A stretch of DNA of 64,000 nt from an uncultured Bacilli bacterium (lineage in GTDB: Bacteria; Bacillota_I; Bacilli_A; RF39; UBA660), in NCBI GenBank assembly GCA_934130375.1, contig CAKOXW010000003.1, positions 62,001-126,000 of the forward strand, read 5' to 3'. Positions 9,030 through 17,985 of the stretch are shown here, piece by piece. The stretch's first letter is position 1; every line of letters begins with the position of its first letter. Made by a program: the position numbers and the translations under genes. The notes under the pieces were generated by a model that was not told where the DNA came from, did no database searches, and saw nothing but the letters and a program-made list of their open reading frames with translations.

Positions 9030-9923
9030 ATGGAATTTTTACTTATACTTGTTATTGCATTATTTGTTATATTGTATAGAAAAAATACTGGTGCGATAAC
9101 ATATAAATTTATTTCAGATAAAGTAGAAGAGGCATATGATAAGTTCGCACCTTTTTCCTTTAAAAAAATAAGAGAAAAGGTAAAAGAATTAGGAATGGAA
9201 TACTCTGCCAAGCAATATACTACTCAAATAGTTTTATTTGCCGGAGGAGCCTTTATTATTTCATATTTATATTTCTATAATATAATTATAAGTATTGTTT
9301 ATGCATTTGTTGCAATACTTGTTATTCCATATCTTTCATATTTAAGATGTAAAAGAATATATAGTGAATTTATATTTGAACAAATTCAAGCATATACAAC
9401 AAATACAATTATGGAATTCGCAACTACTCAATCATTTGTTAAGGCATTAGAAGGTGTATATTCGTCAAACGTTCTTGAAGATCCGATACTTAGTGATGTT
9501 AAGAAAATGATTGATATGTCTTATGAAAATGGTACTATAAATGAAGCTATTGAATATATGAATTCAAAATATGATTATCATATGGTTAGAAATATGCATC
9601 AATTATTTTTACAAGTAAACCAAGAAGGTTCACTAGATAGTAAAGATGCTATGGATGCAATGCTTACAGATATAGATGCTTTAGTTGAAGGTGTTTATAG
9701 AGATAGAATTGATAGAGCAACATTCCATAAATCATTTCTTCAATATGGAATAATGTTGTATTTATTAGTTATGCTAATACAATATTTACTTGGTAATGAT
9801 GCTTATTTAAAATTACTTGACCAAGTTGTAGTAAGACTTTTGCTTCATTCAATAATAATAATAAATAGTTATTTCTTACTAAAAGGAGAAAAATATTATA
9901 ATGAGAATGTGGGGGCTGAGTAA
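9030..9923 (+). CDS. TadB-like inner-membrane platform protein
   Basis: A 297-residue integral membrane protein in the position of TadB. It has a helix at the N-terminus (about 2-17), a pair near 66-105 and a pair near 240-290, flanking a cytoplasmic helical domain that matches the T2SS-F/GspF arrangement. The start is the ATG at 9030 with AAAGAGGTG upstream rather than the GTG at 9021, which lies inside that site. Its stop overlaps the start of the next gene (TAATG), so the two are translationally coupled. Confidence 0.8.
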   Translation: MEFLLILVIALFVILYRKNTGAITYKFISDKVEEAYDKFAPFSFKKIREKVKELGMEYSAKQYTTQIVLFAGGAFIISYLYFYNIIISIVYAFVAILVIPYLSYLRCKRIYSEFIFEQIQAYTTNTIMEFATTQSFVKALEGVYSSNVLEDPILSDVKKMIDMSYENGTINEAIEYMNSKYDYHMVRNMHQLFLQVNQEGSLDSKDAMDAMLTDIDALVEGVYRDRIDRATFHKSFLQYGIMLYLLVMLIQYLLGNDAYLKLLDQVVVRLLLHSIIIINSYFLLKGEKYYNENVGAE

Positions 9924-10699
9924 TGGAAATATTATTAATAGGTATAATTATTCTATACATAATGAGTAAAAGAAAAAGTATAGATACAGGTAAATTTATA
10001 AAAGATAATGGGGATTGGCTACAAAAATTAAAAGAAAGTGATTATGATTTTCTAGTTAGTTGTAAATATGGTGATGGAATTGATATTGAAAAATTATATC
10101 AAAAAAGAGTTACAAATTCATTCATTGTTATAGTAGCATTAATATTTCTTTTCTTAACTGAGTTGTCATTTATAAACATTTTATTATCATTTGTTGCTGG
10201 TTATGTAATGTTTAAAATGCCATATAGAAGTTTAAAAGCATATTATAAAACTCATTTGCATGAAATTAATCTAGAATTACCTTATTTCTTAAAGAGCCTT
10301 GAAGTTTTAGCACAGCACTATACAATACCAGTTGCACTAGCTAAGAGTATTGATAGTTCTCCTGAAATATTCAAAAAGGGATTAAATAAACTTGTTCAAA
10401 GAATTAATGATGGTGATTCAACAGTTGAGCCTTATATGGATTTTGCAAAAGAATATCCTGTTAATGACTCAATGAGAATGATGAGACTTTTGTATCGTTT
10501 AAGTTTAGGATCTCAGGATAATAAACACGAGCAATTAATTATGTTCTCAAGAAGTGTATCTGCACTGCAAAATAAAGCAAGAGAAGTAAGATATAAAGAA
10601 AGATTACAGCATATGGAAAGCCAGACAATGATTATGCTTGGCGCAGTAGGTGGCGGTGTAATGATTTTGCTTGTAATTTCGCTATTACAATCATTTTAG
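9923..10699 (+). CDS. TadC-like inner-membrane platform protein
   Basis: A 258-residue membrane protein in the TadC position. An N-terminal hydrophobic helix comes first, then a helical pair around residues 68-98, a cytoplasmic T2SS-F-like segment (LELPYFLKSLEVLAQHYTIP..) and a C-terminal helix near 236-256. With TadB it would form the membrane platform on which the ATPase acts. The start overlaps the previous stop. A promoter for the next small gene lies just downstream. Confidence 0.8.
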   Translation: MEILLIGIIILYIMSKRKSIDTGKFIKDNGDWLQKLKESDYDFLVSCKYGDGIDIEKLYQKRVTNSFIVIVALIFLFLTELSFINILLSFVAGYVMFKMPYRSLKAYYKTHLHEINLELPYFLKSLEVLAQHYTIPVALAKSIDSSPEIFKKGLNKLVQRINDGDSTVEPYMDFAKEYPVNDSMRMMRLLYRLSLGSQDNKHEQLIMFSRSVSALQNKAREVRYKERLQHMESQTMIMLGAVGGGVMILLVISLLQSF

Positions 10700-10719
10700 T
10701 AAAAATATGTAAAATTAAA

Positions 10720-10748
10720 TTGAATATATTGATTTGATAATATATAAT
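10720..10748 (+). promoter_or_regulatory. Internal promoter before the small pilin-like gene
   Basis: TTGAAT at 10720-10725 and TATAAT at 10743-10748, spacer 17. It would give the 56-residue gene and the genes after it extra transcription, as expected if this is the abundant structural subunit. Confidence 0.6.
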
Positions 10749-10775
10749 AAAATTGTAAAGTAAAGGAGGTATGCT

Positions 10776-10946
10776 ATGAAGGCTGCTACAGGTGAGTTAA
10801 ATTTAACTCTTATTACAATTATTGCGTTAGGTGCAATTTTGGCTTTCTGGAAATTATTATGGCCACAAATTCAAGAAAAAATACAATCTGGCTGGGATGA
10901 TACAGAAGCTAGATATGTAGAAAAAGTTGAAACAGACTTATATTAA
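10776..10946 (+). CDS. Small pilin-like peptide (56 residues)
   Basis: Translated by hand: a short leader (MKAATGE), one long hydrophobic helix (about residues 8-30) and an amphipathic charged tail ending in DLY. The size, the single helix and the position between the TadC- and TadE-like genes fit the Flp-type major pilin of a Tad system. It departs from the classic pattern: the Glu lies directly after Gly6 instead of at +5, so processing by a prepilin peptidase is uncertain. AGGAGG lies six bases before the ATG, and it has its own promoter. Confidence 0.65.
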   Translation: MKAATGELNLTLITIIALGAILAFWKLLWPQIQEKIQSGWDDTEARYVEKVETDLY

Positions 10947-10968
10947 TATTACATAAGAAGGTGATTAA

Positions 10969-11361
10969 ATGAGAGAGGCAATTGGTGGAGCATTATTAAT
11001 TAAATTGGTTATGTTTTTCATAGTTATTTATACATGTTTTTTAGCGATTGCGGTAAATTATTCAATCACCTTTCGTGTAAAAAACCAGATAATTAATTTA
11101 ATTGAATCATATGAAAGTTATGATTTAGCAAAGCAACCAATAGAAGAGTATATTAATAGTGTGGGTTATTATCGTTCAGGTGAAATGACTTTAGGCAATG
11201 ATTCTACATGCTCAAGTGGTTATTGTATTCAAGAATTAGATGGTGCGAGAGGCAAATATTACAAAGTAACAACTTACGTTTCATTTGACTTTCCAATCAT
11301 TGGGAAACTAACTAACTTTCCAGTTACTGGTGAGACACGTGTAATATATAGGGGTAATTAA
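10969..11361 (+). CDS. TadE/TadF-like pseudopilin
   Basis: A 130-residue protein with a single N-terminal hydrophobic helix (about 8-30, GALLIKLVMFFIVIYTCFLAIAV) after a short charged end, then a soluble extracytoplasmic domain with a CSSGYC cysteine pair that could form a disulfide. This matches TadE/TadF-type minor pseudopilins, which follow the pilin in Tad loci. An AAGGTGATTAA site precedes the start. Family assignment is from topology and context, not from a strong motif. Confidence 0.6.
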   Translation: MREAIGGALLIKLVMFFIVIYTCFLAIAVNYSITFRVKNQIINLIESYESYDLAKQPIEEYINSVGYYRSGEMTLGNDSTCSSGYCIQELDGARGKYYKVTTYVSFDFPIIGKLTNFPVTGETRVIYRGN

Positions 11362-11372
11362 GAGGTGATAAT

Positions 11373-12374
11373 ATGAACTTAACAATGTGTGTTATAATTT
11401 CAAATGAAAATGATGATGTTTTATCTTCACTTAATGTTAATGCTATTAAAAAGATTAATGGTGTTTTTTCCTCTGATGAAATAGTATCTAAATTTTCTAA
11501 TTTTTATTATGAAAAGATGATATTAGATATTACTGCAATTAAAGATTATAAGGATATTAAGAATATACAAAACTTATCAATTAATTTGGATATGAGTAAA
11601 TTAATTATACTTTTAGATGGTTCGTCAGAAACATCTGCGCAAGATTATATTTCTGGATTAATTTCAATGGGTATTTATAATTTTACAAAGAATAAAGATG
11701 GAATTGTATATTTATTATCACATCCTAATTCATATAAAGATGTTGCTAATATGCATATGATTAATGCAGAAGATGAAATTGGTAGAGGTGAATTAAATGT
11801 TACTAGAGTGCTTGGTGTAAAAAATTTAACTGAGCATGCTGGAAGTACTACATTTGTATACATGTTAAAGAAACAACTTGAAAAAAAATATAGAGTTGCT
11901 GCTATTGAAATAGGTAAAAATGATTTTATATATTTCAATGATAGAAATATGTTATCAGTTTCTGTTGAAGAATTTGGTAAGCAAGTTTTAGGATTATCTA
12001 GTAAATACGAAGTAATTCTTGTTGATTTGAATGATTCTAAACAAGAAAAAGTATGTAGCGATGTATTATATTTGCTTGAACCATCAATAATAAAAATAAA
12101 CAAATTAGTTGTGAAAAATAGAGATAAACTTAATAATGCTAAGGGGAAAAAGGTTATTTTGAACCAAAGCTTGTTATCTCCAAAGGATATTTCTGAATTT
12201 GAAATGGAAGCAGGTTTAAAAACTTTTTATAGTATTCCACCTCAAAATGATAGAAATGATAGTGTTGCTTTAACTAATTTATTAATAAGATTAGGTTTTT
12301 TAAAGAAAGAAAGTGAAGAACCACCTGAAAAACAGGATGGTGGAATATTTAGTATTTTTAAACATAGAAGTTGA
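11373..12374 (+). CDS. TadZ/CpaE-like ParA-MinD fold protein with degenerate P-loop
   Basis: A 333-residue cytoplasmic protein. The first about 140 residues look like an atypical receiver-type domain. The rest resembles the ParA/MinD fold: a modified P-loop EHAGSTTFVYML near residues 151-162, then VAAIEIGKN and VILVDLND strands. The canonical GKGGxGKT lysines are missing, as in TadZ/CpaE-type proteins that localise the pilus machine rather than act as strong ATPases. An 11-base gap joins it to the TadE-like gene. Its stop overlaps the promoter of the VirB2-like gene. Confidence 0.7.
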   Translation: MNLTMCVIISNENDDVLSSLNVNAIKKINGVFSSDEIVSKFSNFYYEKMILDITAIKDYKDIKNIQNLSINLDMSKLIILLDGSSETSAQDYISGLISMGIYNFTKNKDGIVYLLSHPNSYKDVANMHMINAEDEIGRGELNVTRVLGVKNLTEHAGSTTFVYMLKKQLEKKYRVAAIEIGKNDFIYFNDRNMLSVSVEEFGKQVLGLSSKYEVILVDLNDSKQEKVCSDVLYLLEPSIIKINKLVVKNRDKLNNAKGKKVILNQSLLSPKDISEFEMEAGLKTFYSIPPQNDRNDSVALTNLLIRLGFLKKESEEPPEKQDGGIFSIFKHRS

Positions 12375-12397
12375 CAAATACAAACATATATTATAAA
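12371..12397 (+). promoter_or_regulatory. Promoter of the VirB2-like pilin gene
   Basis: TTGACA at 12371-12376 and TATAAA at 12392-12397. The spacer is 15 bases, short but usable. With the terminator at 12747-12776 it makes the pilin gene a separate transcription unit. Confidence 0.5.
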
Positions 12398-12422
12398 ATA
12401 AAAGTGTATTGAAGGAGGAATT

Positions 12423-12740
12423 ATGTGTTCAGATAATGATTTTATAGCTATTATTGGTATATTGAAAAAAGTTTTAACTATACTTCAAATAGCAATTCCA
12501 ATCGGATTACTTATTTTTGGTACAATTGATTTAGGTAAGGCAGTAATAGCTGGTGATGAAAAAGAAATTAAGGCTGCAACAGGTGTTTTAATTAAGAGAA
12601 TTGTTGCTGCTGTTGCTGTATTCTTATTAATTCTTATCGTTTCAGTTGTTACTGGATGGGTAGGCGGAGACGAATGGAAAGAATGCTGGAGAGCGGCTAA
12701 TGGAAATGTTAAAATCAATCCAATTGACCCAGTTGGTTAG
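12423..12740 (+). CDS. VirB2/TrbC-like T4SS pilin
   Basis: A 105-residue protein with two hydrophobic helices (about residues 16-38 and 60-82) joined by a short polar loop with KAVIAGDEKEIKAA, followed by GWVGGDEWKECW and a short tail. This two-helix hairpin is the VirB2/TrbC layout found as the structural subunit of type IV secretion pili. There is no cleavable signal. AAGGAGG sits close before the ATG. It has its own promoter and a strong terminator, consistent with high expression. A distant relative lies at 50812-51147. Confidence 0.7.
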   Translation: MCSDNDFIAIIGILKKVLTILQIAIPIGLLIFGTIDLGKAVIAGDEKEIKAATGVLIKRIVAAVAVFLLILIVSVVTGWVGGDEWKECWRAANGNVKINPIDPVG

Positions 12741-12746
12741 TAGATT

Positions 12747-12776
12747 AAAATGAAGATAGTGTTCTTCATTTTTTTT
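12747..12776 (+). terminator. Intrinsic terminator after the VirB2-like gene
   Basis: AAAATGAAGA (12747-12756) pairs with TCTTCATTTT (12763-12772), followed by T-rich sequence. It separates the pilin unit from the downstream T4SS genes. Confidence 0.8.
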
Positions 12777-12870
12777 GTTCATTTTTTTAATTAATTATGT
12801 TTATTTTACTTGCGTTATGTGGTAGAATAGTATTATAGTATACGCATTATGTATAAAGGAAGTGACATTT

Positions 12871-15321
12871 ATGTTTTTTGGCAATTTATTTGCATTGGGT
12901 TCACAAGTTTCATTAGTATCGGATATTTTCCGACATCTATCATTTTTCTTTGATGGAATTATATATAGTTTGATACCTGCCATTTTTTCGGTAATGTATG
13001 AATTATATGACATCAATTCATTATTAAATGATTCAGCAAGTACTAAAACTCTTGTTCAAAACTTTTCGACAACTATTTATTCTTTTATGGCATTGTTTAT
13101 GTTTTTTAGAGTTGCATTTTCATTGTTAGAAATGTTGGTTGATCCTGCTAAAATTGAAGACAAGGAAGCAGGTGCTAGTAAAATAATTAGAAATATTATA
13201 ATATCTCTTATACTAGTTGCTGTCGTTCCGGTCATATTTGATCAGGCAAGAATTTTTCAAAAGAAAGTAATTGAAGAAAAAGTAATTGAAAGATCTTTGT
13301 ATGGATATGAGGGGACAGATAATTATTCAAATCTAGGTGAAAAAATTTCACTATCCACTTGGAGTGTATTTTTTAATATAACTGACGATTCAAATGTTAG
13401 TGCAGATGTAAAAAGTGCTTACGACGAATTATTCCAATCAACTGGTAGATCTTTTGGTGTTTGGTCTTTAACAAAATTATATTTTGCTCTTGATAGAACA
13501 ATTGGTTTAAAAGTTATTTCAAGAGTACCTATTTTAGGAGGCTTTATAAGCGCTGTACAAAAGGCAATGGGATCCGGTACATTTTATCAAATATCATATG
13601 TATGGTTGATATCAACTGTAGTGGGATTTTATCTTCTTTGGACGTTTATAAAAATGATGATAGATATTGCATATCGTTCTATAAAATTTTTTACTCTAGA
13701 ATTGCTATCTCCAATTGCAATTGTATCATATATAGATCCAAACTCAGCAAAAAAAGGTTTATTTGCTAAATGGGTAAAACAAGTAATAAGTACATATTTG
13801 TCACTATTTGTAAGAATATTTGTTTTTGCTTTAGCATCAGTAATATTAGATTCATTTAATTTGTCATCAATTAATGGAGGAGAGCCATTAAAGAAGTTAT
13901 TTTATATTTTAGCTGTTATAGCATTTATTAAAGCAGCACCTAAATTTATTGATGATTTATTTGGCACTGAAATATCAAAAGACAGTGATACTAAATTTGC
14001 ATCTGATTTGTTTAAACAAGGTTTAGGCTTTATAACTGGTTCAGCTATTGGTGGCATAAGTAATGCGGTTGTTGCTAAAAGGACAGGACAGCCTGTATTT
14101 AAAAACGTTGTTAAAGGTGCTTGGTCCAGTGGTAATAAAATGGTTGCTGCTGCTAAGAAGACTGGTCTTGGTTATTGGACAGGAATGGTAGGCGCAGGTG
14201 TTGGTGCAGTGGATGATACTTATAAAAATTTAGGTTATAAAGTTGATAAAGATAAGGATAGAAGAGTTGAGAATCTCGAAAGACAAGTCGGTACAATTGA
14301 TAAAGCTAAGTCTGCAAGCACAGAAGAATTAGGTAAGAATAATGATGCTAAGGTTAAAGAGATGATTAATAATACTGGAAATGTTAGTGGGCGTAGTTAT
14401 GGAAGACCTGTTCAAAATGATGCTCAATTAGCCAATGCTGCTAAGAAGGCACAAGGTGGTCTTGTAAGGGATGAGATATTACACAAAGATTTATCTTATG
14501 GTGATGAATATATGAATTTACGTTATGCAGCAGCTGAAAAGAGTTTCCAAGCACAAGTTGTACAAAGAACACTTGATACTGCACAAGAAAATTTTTCGGC
14601 TCAACAATCAATGTATAGTAGTATTACAGATGATAATGGAAGAAAAAAATATATTATTGAGTTGGCTGCTCAAAATGTTGAAAAAATGGGTTCTAGATTT
14701 CAAGAAGACCCAACAAAAACTACCGAGGACTTATCTTATGAATTTGCTGCAATGTTAGCTAAACAAGCGGGTGAAGATTATAAGACTAAGGGCCGTGAAT
14801 ATGCTATACAATTTGTTGCAAAAGCAACAGGAGTAAATGCAGATACTGTCAAAGGTTACGATGAATCTAAATTGGTTAAAGAGTATAATAAGGCTTTTGC
14901 TGATGCTTTAAAGGCAAGTAATAATGCAACATTTACTAGATTTACAAATGCTCAAACTGATGAAGATAGGATTGATGTAATGGTAGATTTTGCAACAAAA
15001 TCAACTACTGCGAGAATTGGTTCTTTTAATACAATTCAATTAAATGAGGAATTCGCTGATACAAACGCTGATTCTGCTGTTGCTGTATTTGGTAACTCAA
15101 TAGGTGATATGAAAGATGATGCTAAAAAAGCTAAGGTTGATGCTGATAATGCTGATGCTAGATTAAAAGAATTCTTAGAGGGTGCAAAAGGACAAGCACA
15201 TAAAAGAGTTGATGCTGAATATAAGATTGCTGAAGGTAATATTACAGCAAGAAAATTAGCTGAAGAAAGAGCAAAAAAAGCTAAAGCTAATCAAAATAAT
15301 AATGGAGGCAATACCAATTAA
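12871..15321 (+). CDS. VirB6/TrbL-like polytopic channel protein with long cytoplasmic tail
   Basis: 816 residues. The first about 375 contain around seven hydrophobic segments, the VirB6/TrbL-type inner-membrane channel layout (for example near 25-45, 65-90, 105-130, 235-260, 270-295, 310-335). The remaining 440 residues are hydrophilic, Ala/Lys/Asp-rich and probably coiled coil, ending in an Asn-rich tail, as in the VirB6-like proteins of Gram-positive conjugation systems. The ATG at 12871 with AAGGAAGTG upstream is preferred to the GTG at 12862, which is part of that site. It begins the second block of T4SS genes, 14 bases before the PrgI-like gene. Confidence 0.75.
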   Translation: MFFGNLFALGSQVSLVSDIFRHLSFFFDGIIYSLIPAIFSVMYELYDINSLLNDSASTKTLVQNFSTTIYSFMALFMFFRVAFSLLEMLVDPAKIEDKEAGASKIIRNIIISLILVAVVPVIFDQARIFQKKVIEEKVIERSLYGYEGTDNYSNLGEKISLSTWSVFFNITDDSNVSADVKSAYDELFQSTGRSFGVWSLTKLYFALDRTIGLKVISRVPILGGFISAVQKAMGSGTFYQISYVWLISTVVGFYLLWTFIKMMIDIAYRSIKFFTLELLSPIAIVSYIDPNSAKKGLFAKWVKQVISTYLSLFVRIFVFALASVILDSFNLSSINGGEPLKKLFYILAVIAFIKAAPKFIDDLFGTEISKDSDTKFASDLFKQGLGFITGSAIGGISNAVVAKRTGQPVFKNVVKGAWSSGNKMVAAAKKTGLGYWTGMVGAGVGAVDDTYKNLGYKVDKDKDRRVENLERQVGTIDKAKSASTEELGKNNDAKVKEMINNTGNVSGRSYGRPVQNDAQLANAAKKAQGGLVRDEILHKDLSYGDEYMNLRYAAAEKSFQAQVVQRTLDTAQENFSAQQSMYSSITDDNGRKKYIIELAAQNVEKMGSRFQEDPTKTTEDLSYEFAAMLAKQAGEDYKTKGREYAIQFVAKATGVNADTVKGYDESKLVKEYNKAFADALKASNNATFTRFTNAQTDEDRIDVMVDFATKSTTARIGSFNTIQLNEEFADTNADSAVAVFGNSIGDMKDDAKKAKVDADNADARLKEFLEGAKGQAHKRVDAEYKIAEGNITARKLAEERAKKAKANQNNNGGNTN

Positions 15322-15334
15322 TTAAGGAGGTCAT

Positions 15335-15658
15335 ATGATAAATGGTGGATATTTAATTCCTGCTAATACTAAAAAGGGACAGCTAATATTTGGAATGTTT
15401 ACTGGATCTGATTTGATGTTATTTGGAGTTGGGGCTTTTGGTTCATTAATATTGTTACTTGCAATAGGTGCTAATGAAACGACAAATGCAATAATATGCA
15501 TTTTACCTGCGTTGATATGTGCGTTTTTAATCGCACCTATTCCAAACTATAGAAATGTTATTACATTTATTTCATCTGCACTAAATTTCTATAGTAATCA
15601 AACTATATACAAATGGAGAGGTTGGTGTTTTTATGAGCAGTCAAAAGAGAGGAAATAA
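15335..15658 (+). CDS. PrgI/VirB3-like T4SS membrane protein
   Basis: A 107-residue protein with two adjacent membrane helices (about 28-48 and 53-75) and a GYLIPANTKKGQLIFGMFTG N-terminus typical of PrgI-family proteins, the Gram-positive VirB3 counterparts. It lies directly before the VirB4 genes, the usual place, and its end overlaps the next start by 26 bases. AAGGAGG precedes the ATG. Confidence 0.8.
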   Translation: MINGGYLIPANTKKGQLIFGMFTGSDLMLFGVGAFGSLILLLAIGANETTNAIICILPALICAFLIAPIPNYRNVITFISSALNFYSNQTIYKWRGWCFYEQSKERK

Positions 15659-16190
15659 GTTTACTGAGGGCTGGTTTCCGGTTAAAAATATTGTTAATGA
15701 TATAATTATTCTCGATAATAATGAAAAGGTTGCAGGTGTTAAAATAACTCCACGTAACATATTTATATTGGATGAAGATTCTCAGCAAAATATTATTAGA
15801 AGTTTAAACAATTTCTACAATACAATTGATTTTGAATTTTGGTTAATTGTATCAGATCGTGTTGTTGATATATCTATTTATCAATCACAATTGCAACTTT
15901 TATATAATAATATTCAAAAACCAAAACTAAGAAAATTAATTAATCAAGATATTAATAAAGGTAATTCTTTTATGGCAAATAATGTAGTTGATACTGAGTA
16001 CTACATGTTATTTAGAGAGAAGAACCCAGAACTTATTAATAAAAAATTGAGAACTTTAATCAATGGATTTGCTTCAAGTGGATTAAATGCTTCACAAGCA
16101 ACAAATGAAGATTTAAGAACATTGATTGAAAACTTCCTTAATGGAGGAACAAGAACTCAGTTTGGGACGGTGATGAAGTATGAGCATTAA
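15633..16190 (+). CDS. VirB4 N-terminal part (separate gene)
   Basis: A 185-residue soluble protein beginning WFPVKNIVNDIIILDNNEKVAGVKITPRN (positions about 14-42), a strand pattern matching the N-terminal domain of VirB4/TraC ATPases. It overlaps the PrgI-like gene at its start and the ATPase gene by 11 bases at its end. Together the two proteins equal one normal VirB4 (about 780 residues). No damaged bridging frame is seen: the downstream gene has its own ATG and the upstream stop is clean. The split may therefore be natural rather than a frameshift. Confidence 0.75.
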   Translation: MSSQKRGNKFTEGWFPVKNIVNDIIILDNNEKVAGVKITPRNIFILDEDSQQNIIRSLNNFYNTIDFEFWLIVSDRVVDISIYQSQLQLLYNNIQKPKLRKLINQDINKGNSFMANNVVDTEYYMLFREKNPELINKKLRTLINGFASSGLNASQATNEDLRTLIENFLNGGTRTQFGTVMKYEH

Positions 16191-17976
16191 ATCAGAATTG
16201 GCGCCTAAGGGCATTGAATTTAGACCAAATAATTTTGTAATGAGTGATAAATATTGCACTATTCTTACAGTTATTTCTTATCCAAGATTAATTGGTGAAG
16301 GTTATTTATCTTCATTAACTAGCATGCCAGGTATTAAACTTGTTATTAAACATATTCCTGTACCATTTTCTAGTTTGCAAAAAATGATTAATAAACAAGT
16401 TGCTGAATTAAGACAAAAATATCAAGAAGAACATGATAAAACTAATAAAGAGAGATACAGGCAAGATGTTGAGTCACTGGAATATTTTGTATCTCAACTT
16501 GCTGCCAATCAAAGTCAAATATTCGACTTTCAAATGCATATATTAATTACTGCTAATAGTGAGGAAGAGTTAAATAATAAAAAGATTACAGTAAAAAATT
16601 ACATGGAAGCCATGAATATGAGAGCAATTTCTCTTAGATTTGAACAAGAAAAAATATTGAAATCTATGCTTCCAATATTCCCACGCACAAGAGAAATATC
16701 TGAACTTGAAAGTAGAATAGGAACACCTATTCCATCTCCAACTATCGCTGCAATGTATCCATTTATATTCGATAGTATTAAAGATGAAGGTTTATCAACT
16801 TTACTTGGTGTAGACTTTTCTGGTGGTGTAATTTTATTCAATCAGTTTTTGTACCAAGTTAGAAAAGAAAATAATAGAAATAATGCTAACCTTATAATAT
16901 TAGGTACATCTGGTTCTGGTAAATCTACGAGTGCTAAACTAATTTTAAGAGGACATATTAGAAATGATTATCAAATTGTTGCAATAGATCCTGAAGGTGA
17001 ATTATCAGAAATGACTAGATTATATGATGGTAATTTCGTTGATTTAGGTAAGGGTGGAGAATTTGGTATGATAAATCCACTTGAAATTGTAATAGATGCT
17101 GATGAAGATGAAATTAAACAAGGATTAGGTTATACAGTTTTAACTAAATCATTACAATTCCTAAAAGCATTTATGAAATATTATGACCCATCAATTACTG
17201 AAGATTTACTTACATTATTTAGTGAAGTAGTTCAAGATACATATAAGAGATTTGGTATAGATTTTAATACAGATTTTAGTAGGTTATCATCTACTGATTA
17301 TCCAACTTTCTCAGATGTTTATGCAACTATAAGAGGAAGATTATCTCAATATATGGATAAAACTAATGAACAAGATATAATGGAGAGACTTGAAATAAAG
17401 ATAAGACCCCTAACAAAAGAATTAAAATATTATTTTGATGGTCACACAACTATTACAGGTAATACACATTTTATAGTATTTAATATAAAAGAACTTATGA
17501 ATTCTGAAGTTAATATTAGAAATGCTTTATTCTTTAATGTACTTAAGTATGCTTGGAGTTTATGCTTAGATAAAAATGAAAATACAGTATTGTGTGTTGA
17601 TGAAGCACATGTATTATTAGGTGCGAATAACGCATTAGGTGCTGATTTCTTAGCACAGGTACAAAGAAGAGCGAGAAAATATAATACAGGTTCAATTATT
17701 ATTACACAGCAACCTAGTGATTTCTGTGATCCTGCGGTAATAACACAAGGTAAAGCAATATTTGATAATGCTTCTTATTACTTGGTTATGGGTCTTAAGA
17801 AACAGGCTGTTGAAGATTTATCATTGTTAATAGATTTAAATGATAATGAAAAAGAAAGTATAAAAAGATATAGTCAAGGAGAAGCATTATTCGTTTGTGG
17901 AAATAGAAGAGTAAGAATGAATGTTACTGTTACTCCTGAAGAATTAGAGTCATTTGGAGACGGCGGAGGTTTATAA
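16180..17976 (+). CDS. VirB4/TraC-type T4SS ATPase
   Basis: A 598-residue ATPase energising substrate transport and pilus biogenesis at the membrane. Walker A GTSGSGKS is near residues 242-249, the DPEGE motif near 272, Walker B VLCVDEAHVLL near 470-480 and the RRARKYNTGSIIITQQ motif near 498-513. These are the marks of the VirB4 C-terminal domain. The N-terminal 200 residues continue the VirB4 N-domain begun in the preceding gene. The ATG lies within the end of that gene, preceded by GGGACGGTGATG, so the two are translationally coupled. Confidence 0.93.
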   Translation: MSIKSELAPKGIEFRPNNFVMSDKYCTILTVISYPRLIGEGYLSSLTSMPGIKLVIKHIPVPFSSLQKMINKQVAELRQKYQEEHDKTNKERYRQDVESLEYFVSQLAANQSQIFDFQMHILITANSEEELNNKKITVKNYMEAMNMRAISLRFEQEKILKSMLPIFPRTREISELESRIGTPIPSPTIAAMYPFIFDSIKDEGLSTLLGVDFSGGVILFNQFLYQVRKENNRNNANLIILGTSGSGKSTSAKLILRGHIRNDYQIVAIDPEGELSEMTRLYDGNFVDLGKGGEFGMINPLEIVIDADEDEIKQGLGYTVLTKSLQFLKAFMKYYDPSITEDLLTLFSEVVQDTYKRFGIDFNTDFSRLSSTDYPTFSDVYATIRGRLSQYMDKTNEQDIMERLEIKIRPLTKELKYYFDGHTTITGNTHFIVFNIKELMNSEVNIRNALFFNVLKYAWSLCLDKNENTVLCVDEAHVLLGANNALGADFLAQVQRRARKYNTGSIIITQQPSDFCDPAVITQGKAIFDNASYYLVMGLKKQAVEDLSLLIDLNDNEKESIKRYSQGEALFVCGNRRVRMNVTVTPEELESFGDGGGL

Positions 17977-17985
17977 TTTAATAGT

